Positions 9,562 through 18,776 of a stretch of DNA of 52,625 nucleotides are shown piece by piece. The notes beneath the pieces are model-generated. The model worked only from the letters and a program-made list of their open reading frames with translations, made no database searches and was not told the origin of the DNA. Position 1 is the first letter of the stretch; every line of letters starts with the position of its first letter. The position numbers and the translations under genes were made by a program. Source of the DNA: Alkanindiges illinoisensis (lineage in GTDB: Bacteria > Pseudomonadota > Gammaproteobacteria > Pseudomonadales > Moraxellaceae); assembly GCF_004377485.1 (NCBI RefSeq), contig NZ_SNTY01000017.1, positions 1-52,625 on the forward strand, read 5' to 3'.

Positions 9562-9595
9562 GATCCTTCATGACAGGGGTAAATACGAACCAAGC

Positions 9596-11212
9596 CTAAC
9601 ATGACTTGGTGGGGGAGCGAAACACAATCCGGAAGCAGGCGCCACGGGTTTGTGGCACATATAATAACTGAGCATCATTGGCCTCACAAAATGCTTTTGA
9701 CAAATACAGGCCAAGACCAGTGCCATTGGGTTCGGTGGTAAAAAATGGTTCAAACAGGGTCTTAATGGCGCTGGCGCTCAGGCCGGGGCCAGAATCCATT
9801 ACATCCAGCACCACATGCTGCTGCTCATTGTGGCTGGCCAGCAATCGGATAACAGGCTGGTCATGCAGTTTCTTGCTGTGATGTACAGCGTTTTGCAGCA
9901 GATTAACCAGAATATGTTGCAGTTGTAGGGGATCAAACCAGACACTTAAACAGTCCTGCACCTGAATCTGGATATACGGTGCAAGCTGCGCCACATTGTC
10001 ATTAATCATGTCCTTAATCCAGCCATTTAACTGGATTTTTTGTGGACTTACCGGCTTGCGGCGTGACATTTGCAGAATGTTTTCAATAATCAGGTCCAGC
10101 CTGCGGGTCTGGCGCTGAATCATGGCCAGCAATTCCTGATTGGTTTCATCCAGTTTACTGTCGGCCATTAGCTCGCTGGCCTGGCTAATGGCTGCCAGCG
10201 GATTGCGGATTTCATGCGCAATACTGGCAGTGAGCTGGCCAAGAGATGCCAGCTTAAGCTGCTGTACCTGCTGATTAAGGCGTTGCAGGCTTTGCATGAT
10301 CACCAGAAAATGACTGCTTTTGTCATCATGGTTAAGGCGGGTCAGCTGAATATTCAGATCCTGATGCTTGCCCTGCGGCTTTAATAAAAATTCATAATGC
10401 TGCTGATCCAGCGCCTGCTGGATATATTCTGCCAGTTGCGAGTTTATCCGGCCCAGTGGCTGGTTTATCATGTCGGTAATGGGCAGGCTTAAGGAAAATG
10501 CCAGCTGCTGTGCAGCCTTGTTAATCAGCAAAATATTGTGATGTTCATCCAGCACCAGCAGGCCGGTTTCAATTTGTTCCACGATTTGCTGGTTAATGGC
10601 CTGTAGCTGGTTAATTTCACGTGAGCGTTCCTGCGCCAGTCGTTCAACCAGCCGCAAGCGCTGGGTAATCAACTGGCCAAATAGCGAAATACCAATAAAA
10701 CTGGATGCCAGCAGAGCCGCCCCACTAATGCCACGAATATCCGCATCCTGTGCCAGACTATAAAAAAACTGCTGGTAAATCACGGTAATGGCCGCAAACA
10801 AGGCAATTGCTAGCGCACGCAAAGCTGGTAGCAGGATATTGGCAGCCATCACCACCACCATATACAGCATGGACATTTGCAGGCTGGGGCCGCCATTGGC
10901 ATAAAGCATTAGGGTAAGTGCACAAACATCCACCACTAACATGAAGCTAATCTGGTTATCAAGCTGATAGGGCCAGTGCCGTAACGACACATAGGACATC
11001 AGGGTCACAAAGGCATAGCCTGCCAGCGCATTTAAATATAAATACGGTGCGCTGCCCCCCACGACCGGATTGTTCAGGGTCATTAAAAACAGCGCAATCA
11101 GGAAAAATGACAGGGCCAGCCGGTAACCGGAGTAAATCAGCACCAGCCGATATAAAACATTGGAATCATAAGGCTGCTGAACCGCAGAAAACAGGCGCTT
11201 TATTTTAAACAT
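9596..11212 (-). CDS. pilS: Sensor histidine kinase PilS
   Basis: This inner-membrane kinase of about 538 residues has several hydrophobic helices over its first 200 residues, then a PAS-like region. The dimerisation box SIAHEIRNPLAAISQASEL contains the phospho-accepting histidine, and the ATP-binding domain has GTGLGLYLS. It phosphorylates PilR to control type IV pilin expression. The open frame extends to 11311. I use the ATG at 11212 because the family begins close to the first membrane helix and because AGGGAAGAGG precedes this ATG. Confidence 0.92.
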   Translation of the reverse strand: MFKIKRLFSAVQQPYDSNVLYRLVLIYSGYRLALSFFLIALFLMTLNNPVVGGSAPYLYLNALAGYAFVTLMSYVSLRHWPYQLDNQISFMLVVDVCALTLMLYANGGPSLQMSMLYMVVVMAANILLPALRALAIALFAAITVIYQQFFYSLAQDADIRGISGAALLASSFIGISLFGQLITQRLRLVERLAQERSREINQLQAINQQIVEQIETGLLVLDEHHNILLINKAAQQLAFSLSLPITDMINQPLGRINSQLAEYIQQALDQQHYEFLLKPQGKHQDLNIQLTRLNHDDKSSHFLVIMQSLQRLNQQVQQLKLASLGQLTASIAHEIRNPLAAISQASELMADSKLDETNQELLAMIQRQTRRLDLIIENILQMSRRKPVSPQKIQLNGWIKDMINDNVAQLAPYIQIQVQDCLSVWFDPLQLQHILVNLLQNAVHHSKKLHDQPVIRLLASHNEQQHVVLDVMDSGPGLSASAIKTLFEPFFTTEPNGTGLGLYLSKAFCEANDAQLLYVPQTRGACFRIVFRSPTKSC

Positions 11213-11326
11213 TGACCTCTTCCCTGAGGAAATGAATGAACACAACGAGGGATGTGCTTTATTATGGCATGTTTTGTTTAAAAACGCTGAGTCTACAAGG
11301 CGTTGAGCCAATAAACTTTAAAGAAA

Positions 11327-11962
11327 CTAAGGCTTAATCAGGCCATAGCGAATGGCCAGATGGGTTAGCTTGACATCGCTATCCACATTCAATTTTTCAA
11401 AAATCCGGTAGCGGTAGGTATTCACAGTTTTAACGCTAACAAATAGCCGGTCAGCAATTTCCTGCGCACTGATGCAATTGACCACCATCATAGCCACCTG
11501 CATTTCCCGTTCAGACAGTAAATCAAAGGGGGATTGCTGCTGTTCGGACAGATAGCTGCTGGCAATTTGTTCGGCAATATCAGCACTAAAATACTTGCCG
11601 CCCTGCATCACTTTCTTGACGGCCCGTACCATTTCAGACAATGGCGCGCCTTTGGTAATGTAACCCTTGGCGCCAGCTTTTAATACTAAGGAGGGATAGG
11701 GTTCTTCGGCCAGCCCACTCACCGCCAGAACCTTGATGGTGGGTACACTCTGAATAAGGCGACGGGTGGTTTCAACCCCGCCAATACCGGGCATGTTCAC
11801 ATCAAGCAACACCACATCCGGATTTTCACGCCGTGCCATATCAATGGCCATTTCCCCGGACTCGGCTTGACCGATGACTTCAATATCCACGGTATCGGCC
11901 AGCATCCGGCAAATGCCGGTACGGACGAGCTCGTGATCATCTACCACCAGAACTTTAATCAA
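11327..11962 (-). CDS. gacA: GacA/UvrY-type response regulator (TTG start)
   Basis: This 211-residue LuxR-type response regulator has a receiver domain starting IKVLVVDDHELVRTGI with phospho-acceptor Asp54, and a C-terminal LuxR helix-turn-helix (LSEREMQVAMMV ... SVKTVNTYRYRIFEKL). In relatives GacA is phosphorylated by GacS and drives small RNAs that titrate CsrA/RsmA. The start is TTG at 11962: a perfect AAGGAGG lies seven bases upstream, and this start gives the family's usual N-terminus. An in-frame upstream start at 11989 would place that ribosome site inside the gene. The cognate gacS is not in the window. Confidence 0.88.
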   Translation of the reverse strand: MIKVLVVDDHELVRTGICRMLADTVDIEVIGQAESGEMAIDMARRENPDVVLLDVNMPGIGGVETTRRLIQSVPTIKVLAVSGLAEEPYPSLVLKAGAKGYITKGAPLSEMVRAVKKVMQGGKYFSADIAEQIASSYLSEQQQSPFDLLSEREMQVAMMVVNCISAQEIADRLFVSVKTVNTYRYRIFEKLNVDSDVKLTHLAIRYGLIKP

Positions 11963-12142
11963 ACTGTGCCCTCCTTTACAAAACTGCAAAGTTTTTTGTT
12001 AATAGCAGCGAAAAGCGCTTGCCAAGTAGATGGGAATTTCGCCATTCTTATATTCTAGCTCGAATTTTATGTCATTGCATGGTCATTGGGTAGTCGTTAC
12101 TCACACATGACCTGTTTGGCATTGTTGCAGGAAGCGTATTTT

Positions 12143-13228
12143 ATGGCCAAATCAAAACACATTATTGCAAAGCAGCCAAAGTGGCGTTTAACTGGCTTGG
12201 CGTATCTGTCGCTGGCCGCAGGTATCATGGGTATGTCCGGTATGGGGCAGGCCGCAGTCTACGAATCTACTCAGGTTACAGCGGCACAGGGCAGTGGGCA
12301 ACTGTCATGGTCTGCAGATGAAGCCAGCCGGTTGATGCATGAAGACCGTGACAGCAGCGAAGTTGCTGTAGACGTGCGCCAGTTGCCAGGCCGTTCCGGT
12401 AATCTATCAACAGTGGTGGAGCGGGTTAAAGAGCCGGTTCGTCAACTGGGTACACAAATTGTTAACAGGCTGCAAGGCCAGCCTGAAGTCAGCGCGGCAG
12501 CGGCACTGGTACTGGATGCCCAGACTGGTGAGGTGCTATACAGCAAAAATATGGACAAGGCATTGCCGATTGCCTCGATTTCCAAGCTCATGACCGCTGT
12601 GGTGACTGCAGATGCCCGATTGGATATGGCGCAGCGCATTGTCTTGCAGCCCGAAGATTTTAATGGCCCAAAACGGGCCAGCTCGACGTTGCGTGTTGGC
12701 GATGAAATGAACCGCGCAGAAGTGTTGCTACTGGCGCTGATGAAGTCGGAAAACCCGGCAGCAGCAGCACTAGCCCGGACTTATCCGGGGGGTCGAGCTG
12801 CCTTTATGGCCGCCATGAACAAAAAGGCGCGTGATCTGGGGATGACCTCAACCTGGTTTGGCGACCCAACCGGCCTGGATGCGCGCAATGTGGCGTCTGC
12901 CAAGGATCTGGGTACTCTGGTGCGTACTGCCTATCAATATGGCTTAATCCGCCAGTTTACCACCACGCCACATTATGATTTCAACCTGCCGACCCGGGTG
13001 TTGCGTTCCAACAACACCAATGCACTGGTGCGTGAAGGCAACTGGAATATTGGCTTGTCCAAAACCGGTTATATTAATGAAGCAGGACGCTGTGTGGTCA
13101 TGCAGGCCAATATCAACCAGCGTCCTACTGTTGTGGTATTACTGGGTGCCAGCAGCAGTGCCGGTCGCACCAATGATGCCAACCGTATTTTTACCTGGCT
13201 TAGTGGTGCACTAAATCGCTATAACTAA
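12143..13228 (+). CDS. pbpG: D-alanyl-D-alanine endopeptidase (PBP7/PbpG type)
   Basis: This S11-family penicillin-binding protein of about 361 residues has an N-terminal signal region ending near GMGQAA and the three active-site motifs SISK (SxxK), SEN (SxN) and KTG, in that order. PBP7 cuts DD-crosslinks in peptidoglycan in the periplasm. The frame is open back to a TTG at 12086; I chose the ATG at 12143 because an AGGAAG site precedes it and a normal signal peptide follows. A strong terminator sits between this gene and the convergent thrC. Confidence 0.9.
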   Translation: MAKSKHIIAKQPKWRLTGLAYLSLAAGIMGMSGMGQAAVYESTQVTAAQGSGQLSWSADEASRLMHEDRDSSEVAVDVRQLPGRSGNLSTVVERVKEPVRQLGTQIVNRLQGQPEVSAAAALVLDAQTGEVLYSKNMDKALPIASISKLMTAVVTADARLDMAQRIVLQPEDFNGPKRASSTLRVGDEMNRAEVLLLALMKSENPAAAALARTYPGGRAAFMAAMNKKARDLGMTSTWFGDPTGLDARNVASAKDLGTLVRTAYQYGLIRQFTTTPHYDFNLPTRVLRSNNTNALVREGNWNIGLSKTGYINEAGRCVVMQANINQRPTVVVLLGASSSAGRTNDANRIFTWLSGALNRYN

Positions 13229-13283
13229 CGAGTGCTAGACAATGGGCTTTAAACCCAGCTTTTTTACACTAAAAACTATCAAC

Positions 13284-13314
13284 AAAAAACCCTGAATAAT
13301 TTCAGGGTTTTTTT
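13284..13314. terminator. Bidirectional terminator between pbpG and thrC
   Basis: AAAAAACCCTGAA (13284-13296) pairs with TTCAGGGTTTTTT (13301-13313) around TAAT. A-runs and T-runs on the two sides allow termination of both convergent genes. Confidence 0.93.
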
Positions 13315-13350
13315 AGGGGCTTAAACAGGCTTTATATTGTTATGACCTGC

Positions 13351-14496
13351 TTATTCCATATTGGACAGGATGCCAGCTTTAACCTGTTCCAGTGTGGCAT
13401 CAATACCCAACATGACGGCATCAGAGCATTGCTGAATCGCAGTATCCGGGTCTTTTAAACCATTGCCTGTGAGGGTACAGACAATCACTGAACCCTCAGG
13501 AATTTTGCCAGCCTTAATGTCACGCATGGCACCCCCCAGTGAAGCGGCCGAAGCAGGTTCACAGAAAATGCCTTCATACATGGCCAGCATACGCTGGGCT
13601 TCCAGAATTTCCTGATCCTGTAGCTCATCAAACCAGCCGCCGGATTCTTTCATCACAGCATGCGCATGTTTCCAGCTTTGTGGATTGCCAATACGAATCG
13701 CAGTAGCCAGTGTTTCGGGATCAGCAACCGGGCCACCACGCAGAAATGGTGCAGAACCAGCTGCCTGATAGCCCACCATTTTTGGACGAGCCTGTGCTGC
13801 TGCCAGACCGGTAAAGGCGTCAGTGGATGGATCATATACGGCGCGATTGGTGGCATAGTGCAGCGGATCAACCGCATGTTCGGTATAGCCCATCCAGTGT
13901 GCGGTAATGTTACCTGCGTTACCTACTGGCAGACAGTGGAAATCCGGTGCACGGCCCAGGGCTTCAACCACTTCAAACGCGGCAGTTTTCTGACCCTGTA
14001 AACGATACGGGTTGATGGAGTTCACAATGGTGACTGGTGCCTGATCAGCCACTTCTTTGACCAGTTGCATGCCTGCATCAAAGTTGCCACGGATTTGCAG
14101 GGTAATGGCGCCATACATCATGGCTTGTGCCATTTTACCCATGGCAATCTTGCCTTCGGGAATCAGTACAAATGCCTTGATACCAGCACGGGCTGCATAA
14201 GCGGCAGCAGCGGCAGAGGTATTGCCGGTAGAAGCACAAATAATGGCCTTGCTGCCTTCTTCAACTGCTTTGGTCACGGCCATGGTCATGCCACGGTCTT
14301 TAAATGATCCGGTTGGATTCAGGCCTTCATATTTGACATAAATTTCAACATCCTTGCCAATTAAGCCTGGAATGTTTTCCAGTTTGATCAACGGCGTATT
14401 GCCTTCACCCAAAGAAATGGCACGGGTGCTGGCAGATACCGGCAGGCGATCACGGTAACGATCAATTAGGCCAGTGTAACGGGTGGCGTTTGACAT
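13351..14496 (-). CDS. thrC: Threonine synthase
   Basis: This 381-residue PLP enzyme converts O-phosphohomoserine to threonine. The PLP-binding lysine is Lys66 in NPTGSFKDRG, and the phosphate-binding glycine-rich loop (VGNAGN) is present. It belongs to the shorter threonine synthase class, as in Pseudomonas. It lies 109 bases downstream of hom, so the last two steps of threonine synthesis from aspartate semialdehyde are side by side. The ATG has only a weak GGAA-like site. Confidence 0.96.
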   Translation of the reverse strand: MSNATRYTGLIDRYRDRLPVSASTRAISLGEGNTPLIKLENIPGLIGKDVEIYVKYEGLNPTGSFKDRGMTMAVTKAVEEGSKAIICASTGNTSAAAAAYAARAGIKAFVLIPEGKIAMGKMAQAMMYGAITLQIRGNFDAGMQLVKEVADQAPVTIVNSINPYRLQGQKTAAFEVVEALGRAPDFHCLPVGNAGNITAHWMGYTEHAVDPLHYATNRAVYDPSTDAFTGLAAAQARPKMVGYQAAGSAPFLRGGPVADPETLATAIRIGNPQSWKHAHAVMKESGGWFDELQDQEILEAQRMLAMYEGIFCEPASAASLGGAMRDIKAGKIPEGSVIVCTLTGNGLKDPDTAIQQCSDAVMLGIDATLEQVKAGILSNME

Positions 14497-14605
14497 AGTA
14501 GTATTCCAATATTTTAGTCGACCAATAAGGCTGACTACAGGCTGTGGTCGCTGCCAGCATTAGCTGGACAGCCCTTAAAATCAAAAATTTCGGATTAAAT
14601 CCGGC

Positions 14606-15913
14606 TTAGCTGTCCAGTGTTTCCAAACGAATGCGCACAACAGGGGCACAAATGGCTGCCAGCTGTTCAATCTGGGCAATGGCGTCATTCATCTTGGCTT
14701 CCAGTACAGGCTGGGTCAGCAAAATAACCGGAACGTGGCCCTGATCCTGTGCTGGTTTTTGCAGGATGGCATCAATATTAATACCGGCACGGCTTAAAAT
14801 ACTGGTGACTTCAGCCAGTACCCCCGGATGGTCTTCAGCATCCAGACGCAAGTAATAGGCTGTGGTCATCTGGTCTGCCGCCAGAATCGGCGTATCGGCC
14901 AGTGCATCGGGCTGGAATGCCAGATGCGGCACATAGCTGGCACTGTTTTGGGTGCTGATAAAGCGCACCAGATCCAGCACATCAGCCACCACTGCCGAAG
15001 CTGTGGGGCCAGCGCCAGCACCGGCACCATAATACAGGGTAGGGCCAACGGCATTGGACTGCACCAGTACGGCGTTCTTCACGCCATTCACATTGGCAAT
15101 TAGGCGGCTTTCCGGAATCAGGGTTGGATGCACACGCAATTCAATGCCATGTGCCAAACGACGCGCTACACCCAAATGCTTGATGCGATAGCCCAGCTCT
15201 TCGGCGTAATTGACATCCTGCGCGGTCAGCTTGCTAATGCCTTCGGTGTAAACTTTTTCAAATTGCAGCGGAATACCAAAGGCTATTGAGGCCAGCAGGG
15301 TCAGTTTATGCGCGGCATCAATGCCTTCAACGTCAAAAGTAGGGTCAGCTTCGGCATAGCCCAGTTGTTGTGCTTCCTTCAATACATCTTCAAAGGCACG
15401 GCCCTTGTCACGCATTTCAGTCAGGATGAAATTGCCAGTACCGTTGATAATGCCAGCCAGCCATTCAATTTTATTGGCTGCCAGACCTTCGCGCATTACC
15501 TTGATAATAGGAATACCACCGGCAACTGCCGCTTCAAAGGCAATTTGGACGTTATGCTGTTCGGCTTCCCTGAACAGTTCATTGCCATGTTCAGCCAGGA
15601 GTGCCTTGTTGGCGGTGACCACATGCTTGCCATGACGGATGGCTTCAAGCACCACATCATGGGCCTGAGATGTCCCGCCAATCACTTCAATGACAATGTC
15701 AACATTATCCTGTCGTACAATCGACAGCAGGTCGTCGCTTTGCGCAATGCCATCTAGGTTTAAATCAGGGCGTGGGCGACGTGTACCCACATGGGTAATT
15801 TGAATATCACGACCGGTACGACGCGCAATTTCTGCTGCGTTTTCTTGTAATAGTTTTAAGGCGCCACCACCTACGGTGCCTAGGCCTAAAATCGCCAGTC
15901 GGACTGGTTTCAC
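14606..15913 (-). CDS. hom: Homoserine dehydrogenase (GTG start)
   Basis: This NAD(P)-dependent enzyme of about 435 residues reduces aspartate semialdehyde to homoserine. It shows the N-terminal Rossmann fingerprint GLGTVGGG, the catalytic domain with GIINGTGNFILTEM, and a C-terminal ACT domain (about 355-430) that usually mediates threonine feedback. The frame is open to 15946. I set the start at the GTG at 15913 because GGAG lies seven bases upstream and the product then begins MKPVRLAILGLG, the family norm. It follows dsbC in the common xerD-dsbC-hom-thrC order. Confidence 0.94.
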   Translation of the reverse strand: MKPVRLAILGLGTVGGGALKLLQENAAEIARRTGRDIQITHVGTRRPRPDLNLDGIAQSDDLLSIVRQDNVDIVIEVIGGTSQAHDVVLEAIRHGKHVVTANKALLAEHGNELFREAEQHNVQIAFEAAVAGGIPIIKVMREGLAANKIEWLAGIINGTGNFILTEMRDKGRAFEDVLKEAQQLGYAEADPTFDVEGIDAAHKLTLLASIAFGIPLQFEKVYTEGISKLTAQDVNYAEELGYRIKHLGVARRLAHGIELRVHPTLIPESRLIANVNGVKNAVLVQSNAVGPTLYYGAGAGAGPTASAVVADVLDLVRFISTQNSASYVPHLAFQPDALADTPILAADQMTTAYYLRLDAEDHPGVLAEVTSILSRAGINIDAILQKPAQDQGHVPVILLTQPVLEAKMNDAIAQIEQLAAICAPVVRIRLETLDS

Positions 15914-16031
15914 CGTCACACTCCAAACAACTAAAAATAAAGGCACAAATCATAGCCAAAAACCGCTGGTTTCACCAGTCAAAAATTGGGATTTGCAGGC
16001 TGGTTCATCAGGGAATTTCTAAATTCGGGCT

Positions 16032-16057
16032 AAAAAAACAGGCCACTGTGGGCCTGC
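16032..16057 (-). terminator. Terminator between dsbC and hom
   Basis: On the minus strand GCAGGCC pairs with GGCCTGT around a six-base loop, followed by seven T. It separates dsbC from hom despite their shared orientation, so hom probably has its own promoter within the roughly 120 bases that follow. Confidence 0.8.
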
Positions 16058-16087
16058 TATTGTTTTGCATTTGACACATAAGCCGGA

Positions 16088-16894
16088 TTACAGGCCCAGA
16101 CGTTTTGCCAGTTCATCCGCTGTCAGGTAACCACCCAGATATTTACCATCCACACTATAAATGGCTGGGGTGCCATTCACACCAATTTGCTGACCCAGAC
16201 TGTGATGTTCCATCACCGGATTTTTACATTGTGGGGCATTCACTGGCAGGCCCTTAATGGCGGTATTAAAGGCCGCGGCACGATCTTCACTGCACCAGAT
16301 GGCAACCATGGCTGGTACAAACTGCTCGGCACGCGGCCAGGCCAGATAGCGCACTTCAATACCCTTGGCATTAATGTTGGCCATTTCTTCATGCAGCTTG
16401 TGGCAGTAAGGGCAACTGGCATCGGTAAATACATACACCACAGCCCGGGTGTTGCCGCTGGGCTTATAGGTAATGGTGTCTTGCTGCTTCACACTGGCCA
16501 GTAAGGCTTTGGTATCGCCAGACTGTAGTTCTTCACTGATGTTATGCACGTTGTTTTTGTCCAGACGCACCACATCGCCCTGAAAAATATATTTGCCATC
16601 AGCAGTGGCATAAACCGATGGCAGGCCATCTAAACTCACCCAGTACATATTGGGCAGTTCGGTGCGGCGTACATTGGTAACTTTGGCATTAATCCCGGCA
16701 GCTTTCAGGCTTTTGCTTAAGGTGTCCTTAAAGCGGTTGTTGGCATTGCGCTCGGTAATGTCCAGGGCTTCACCAGCAGCTGGCGTGGTGGCGGTCATGG
16801 AATTATCAGGGGCTGAACTGGTGTCAGCATTGGAGCAGCCAGACAGGCTAAAACCCAGTATCACCGCCGCCATTGACGTGAGGACAAACCGCAT
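16088..16894 (-). CDS. dsbC: Thiol:disulfide interchange protein DsbC, predicted lipoprotein
   Basis: This 268-residue protein has the DsbC plan: an N-terminal dimerisation domain (about 60-130) and a thioredoxin-fold domain with the redox motif CPYC in FTDASCPYCHKLHEEM. A second cysteine pair (WCSED and QCKNP) and the cis-proline loop NGTPAIY follow. It isomerises wrong disulfides in the periplasm. Two features differ from E. coli DsbC. The active site is CPYC rather than CGYC, and the signal peptide ends in LSGC (Cys20), a lipobox, which predicts membrane anchoring. It lies between xerD and hom as in related bacteria. Confidence 0.92.
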   Translation of the reverse strand: MRFVLTSMAAVILGFSLSGCSNADTSSAPDNSMTATTPAAGEALDITERNANNRFKDTLSKSLKAAGINAKVTNVRRTELPNMYWVSLDGLPSVYATADGKYIFQGDVVRLDKNNVHNISEELQSGDTKALLASVKQQDTITYKPSGNTRAVVYVFTDASCPYCHKLHEEMANINAKGIEVRYLAWPRAEQFVPAMVAIWCSEDRAAAFNTAIKGLPVNAPQCKNPVMEHHSLGQQIGVNGTPAIYSVDGKYLGGYLTADELAKRLGL

Positions 16895-17079
16895 AATGAA
16901 TCCTTAAACTAATTGGTATAAATACATTGTAAATTGCGATGTAATTAGCCTCTCTGAGGCTAAAGCAAGCTCATACAAAGAGGCACAGCATAACAAAAAA
17001 CCATTTTTTGCGCTTGATTTTGCAGCAGCACTGGCCGGATTTTTCTGTGAGCAAATATGCCAATACGGCTGCTGAGGGC

Positions 17080-18060
17080 TTAACCACGTGGATGATGCTG
17101 GTGATGCAGTTCCTGTAAGCGGGCGCGTGCCACATGGGTATAAATCTGTGTGGTGGAGAGGTCACTATGTCCCAGCAACATTTGCACCGCACGCAAGTCG
17201 GCGCCATGATTCAGCAAATGGGTGGCAAAGGCATGGCGCAGGGTATGCGGTGACAATTCAGTTTGAATATTGGCGTGTAGCGCATAGCGCTTGATGCTAT
17301 GCCAGAAGTTTTGCCGCGTCATCAAGCCACCGCGCGAGCTTAAAAACACCCCGTCATGCTGCTGCGCCGACAGGGCAGAACGGCCATGCTGGATATATTT
17401 TTCCAGCCATTCCACCGCAATATCACCCAGTGGCACCAATCTTTCCTTGTTACCCTTGCCTTTAACCCGTAAAAAACCGGCACGCAGGTTGAGGGCATCC
17501 AGCGGCAGGCCAATCAGCTCGGTCACGCGTAGCCCACAGGCATACAGCACTTCCAGCATGGCACGGTCACGCAGGCCAATCGGGGTATTAATATCCGGTG
17601 CATCCAGCAGGGCTTCAACATCAGCCTGACTTAAATCCTTGGGCAAGGGACGGCCCTGCTGCGGGTTTTTTTGTTCCTGCGTGGGGTTGTCTTCACGCAG
17701 GCCCAGTTCACGCTGATGCTTAAAAAACTGGCGCAATGCCGATAACGCCCGTGAAATGGAACGCGGGCTTTTTTGCTGCTGATGTAAAAACAGCAGATAT
17801 TCACTCACCTGCTGCTTGCTCCATGCTGGCAGCGCCGTATCAATAAAGTCTTGTGCCTGGCACAAATCAGACAGGTAAGCATTGCGCGTATGTGGGCTAA
17901 CCGCCTGGCCAATCAGGTATTCACGAAACTGCTGTAGCCACGGCGCATGTTCTGGCAGCTTAACCGGCGTTGGCAGGCGAGGTGCCTTGGCCACACTTTT
18001 GCGTGGCGCGGCCTTGCGGGCAGCAGGCCGGACTAAGGCAGTGGTGGATGAAGCAGGCAT
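17080..18060 (-). CDS. xerD: Site-specific tyrosine recombinase XerD
   Basis: This tyrosine recombinase of about 326 residues works with XerC at dif to resolve chromosome dimers. The SAM-like core-binding domain (about 45-125) precedes the catalytic domain with the conserved residues: R in GLRVTEL, K in KGKGNKERLVP, HxxR in SPHTLRHAFATHLL, H in LGHSDLSTTQIY and the tyrosine nucleophile. An N-terminal Ala/Pro/Lys-rich extension of about 40 residues precedes the core. I use the ATG at 18060 over an in-frame GTG nine bases upstream; neither has a good ribosome site. It heads the xerD-dsbC-hom-thrC block. Confidence 0.93.
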   Translation of the reverse strand: MPASSTTALVRPAARKAAPRKSVAKAPRLPTPVKLPEHAPWLQQFREYLIGQAVSPHTRNAYLSDLCQAQDFIDTALPAWSKQQVSEYLLFLHQQQKSPRSISRALSALRQFFKHQRELGLREDNPTQEQKNPQQGRPLPKDLSQADVEALLDAPDINTPIGLRDRAMLEVLYACGLRVTELIGLPLDALNLRAGFLRVKGKGNKERLVPLGDIAVEWLEKYIQHGRSALSAQQHDGVFLSSRGGLMTRQNFWHSIKRYALHANIQTELSPHTLRHAFATHLLNHGADLRAVQMLLGHSDLSTTQIYTHVARARLQELHHQHHPRG

Positions 18061-18321
18061 GGTGAGCACACTAAAAACGACAGATGGCTTACTATAATCT
18101 TTCTGGCAATCAGTACGCCATACGTGATCATTGGCTAAGTTGGCTGTTGCATGATTTGGAAATTGCCAATCATACTGGCCGTCTGAGCAATAGTAATAAA
18201 GACAGCTTCAATCCTAAAAACCTATTAAACAAAACTTAAAAAAGCCGCTGGCATCCGCCGATTTTGTAAACAAAGTCATTTTTTTCGTAGGATTTAAAGG
18301 TGTAAGCGATTACACTTAACG
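18061..18321. other. Divergent intergenic region between xerD and feoA
   Basis: The 413 bases between the divergent xerD and feoA genes hold no credible coding sequence. Apart from the candidate Fur site at 18322-18340 I see no repeat or terminator. Promoters for both genes must lie here, but I cannot place them with confidence. Confidence 0.5.
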
Positions 18322-18340
18322 ATTAGTAATTATTCTCATT
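18322..18340. promoter_or_regulatory. Candidate Fur box upstream of feoA
   Basis: Read on the minus strand the site is AATGAGAATAATTACTAAT. It matches the AATGATAATAATTATCATT form of the Fur box at 15 of 19 positions by my count. It lies about 130 bases upstream of feoA, whose product takes up ferrous iron, so iron-dependent repression by Fur is expected. The distance from the start codon is somewhat long and no fur gene is in the window. Confidence 0.5.
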
Positions 18341-18473
18341 TTGAGAGTGGCGCTATTTTGCTGTTGCTGCCGCAAATTCAAATTATTGCAGGGCAGCCAA
18401 TAGCCCAGATCATGCTTGGGATCACTGGCGCTTTGAATTACTGATGTTTTGAAAATCTAACTTTTGGAAGATC

Positions 18474-18776
18474 ATGGTGCGACTTTCCCAGCTTAAACGG
18501 CATCAACAGGCAATTATTACTGCCGTGACCAGCGCCGTAACGCCTGCCACGACAACCACGATGCGGGATTCAGTATTACAGGATTCCGCATCGCCTCCTC
18601 ATGCTGATCCCATTGGTCGACGCCTGCAAACACTGGGCTTTATTCCCGGAGAACAAGTGACCGTACTGGCGTTGGGCTTGTTTGGTGGTGATCCGGTACT
18701 GGTACAGATTGGGTTTACCCGCTTTGCGTTGCGCCGGAGCGAAGCAGACCGGATTCAGGTTGAGGTTAAGGCATGA
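18474..18776 (+). CDS. feoA: Ferrous iron transport protein A
   Basis: This 100-residue cytosolic protein ends in the FeoA SH3-like fold (DPIGRRLQTLGFIPGEQVTVLALGLF, then FTRFALRRSEAD). FeoA is thought to bind and tune FeoB. The family is usually 75-85 residues. Here a Thr/Ala/Ser-rich stretch of about 25 residues is inserted after the first 15 residues, before the SH3 core. GGAAG precedes the ATG. The stop codon overlaps the feoB start (ATGA), so the two are translationally coupled. Confidence 0.92.
   Translation: MVRLSQLKRHQQAIITAVTSAVTPATTTTMRDSVLQDSASPPHADPIGRRLQTLGFIPGEQVTVLALGLFGGDPVLVQIGFTRFALRRSEADRIQVEVKA

Noticed and set aside
17080-18060. XerD as the integrase of the mobile element
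   Set aside because: It has the housekeeping XerD context (xerD-dsbC-hom-thrC) and lies 28 kb from the element.
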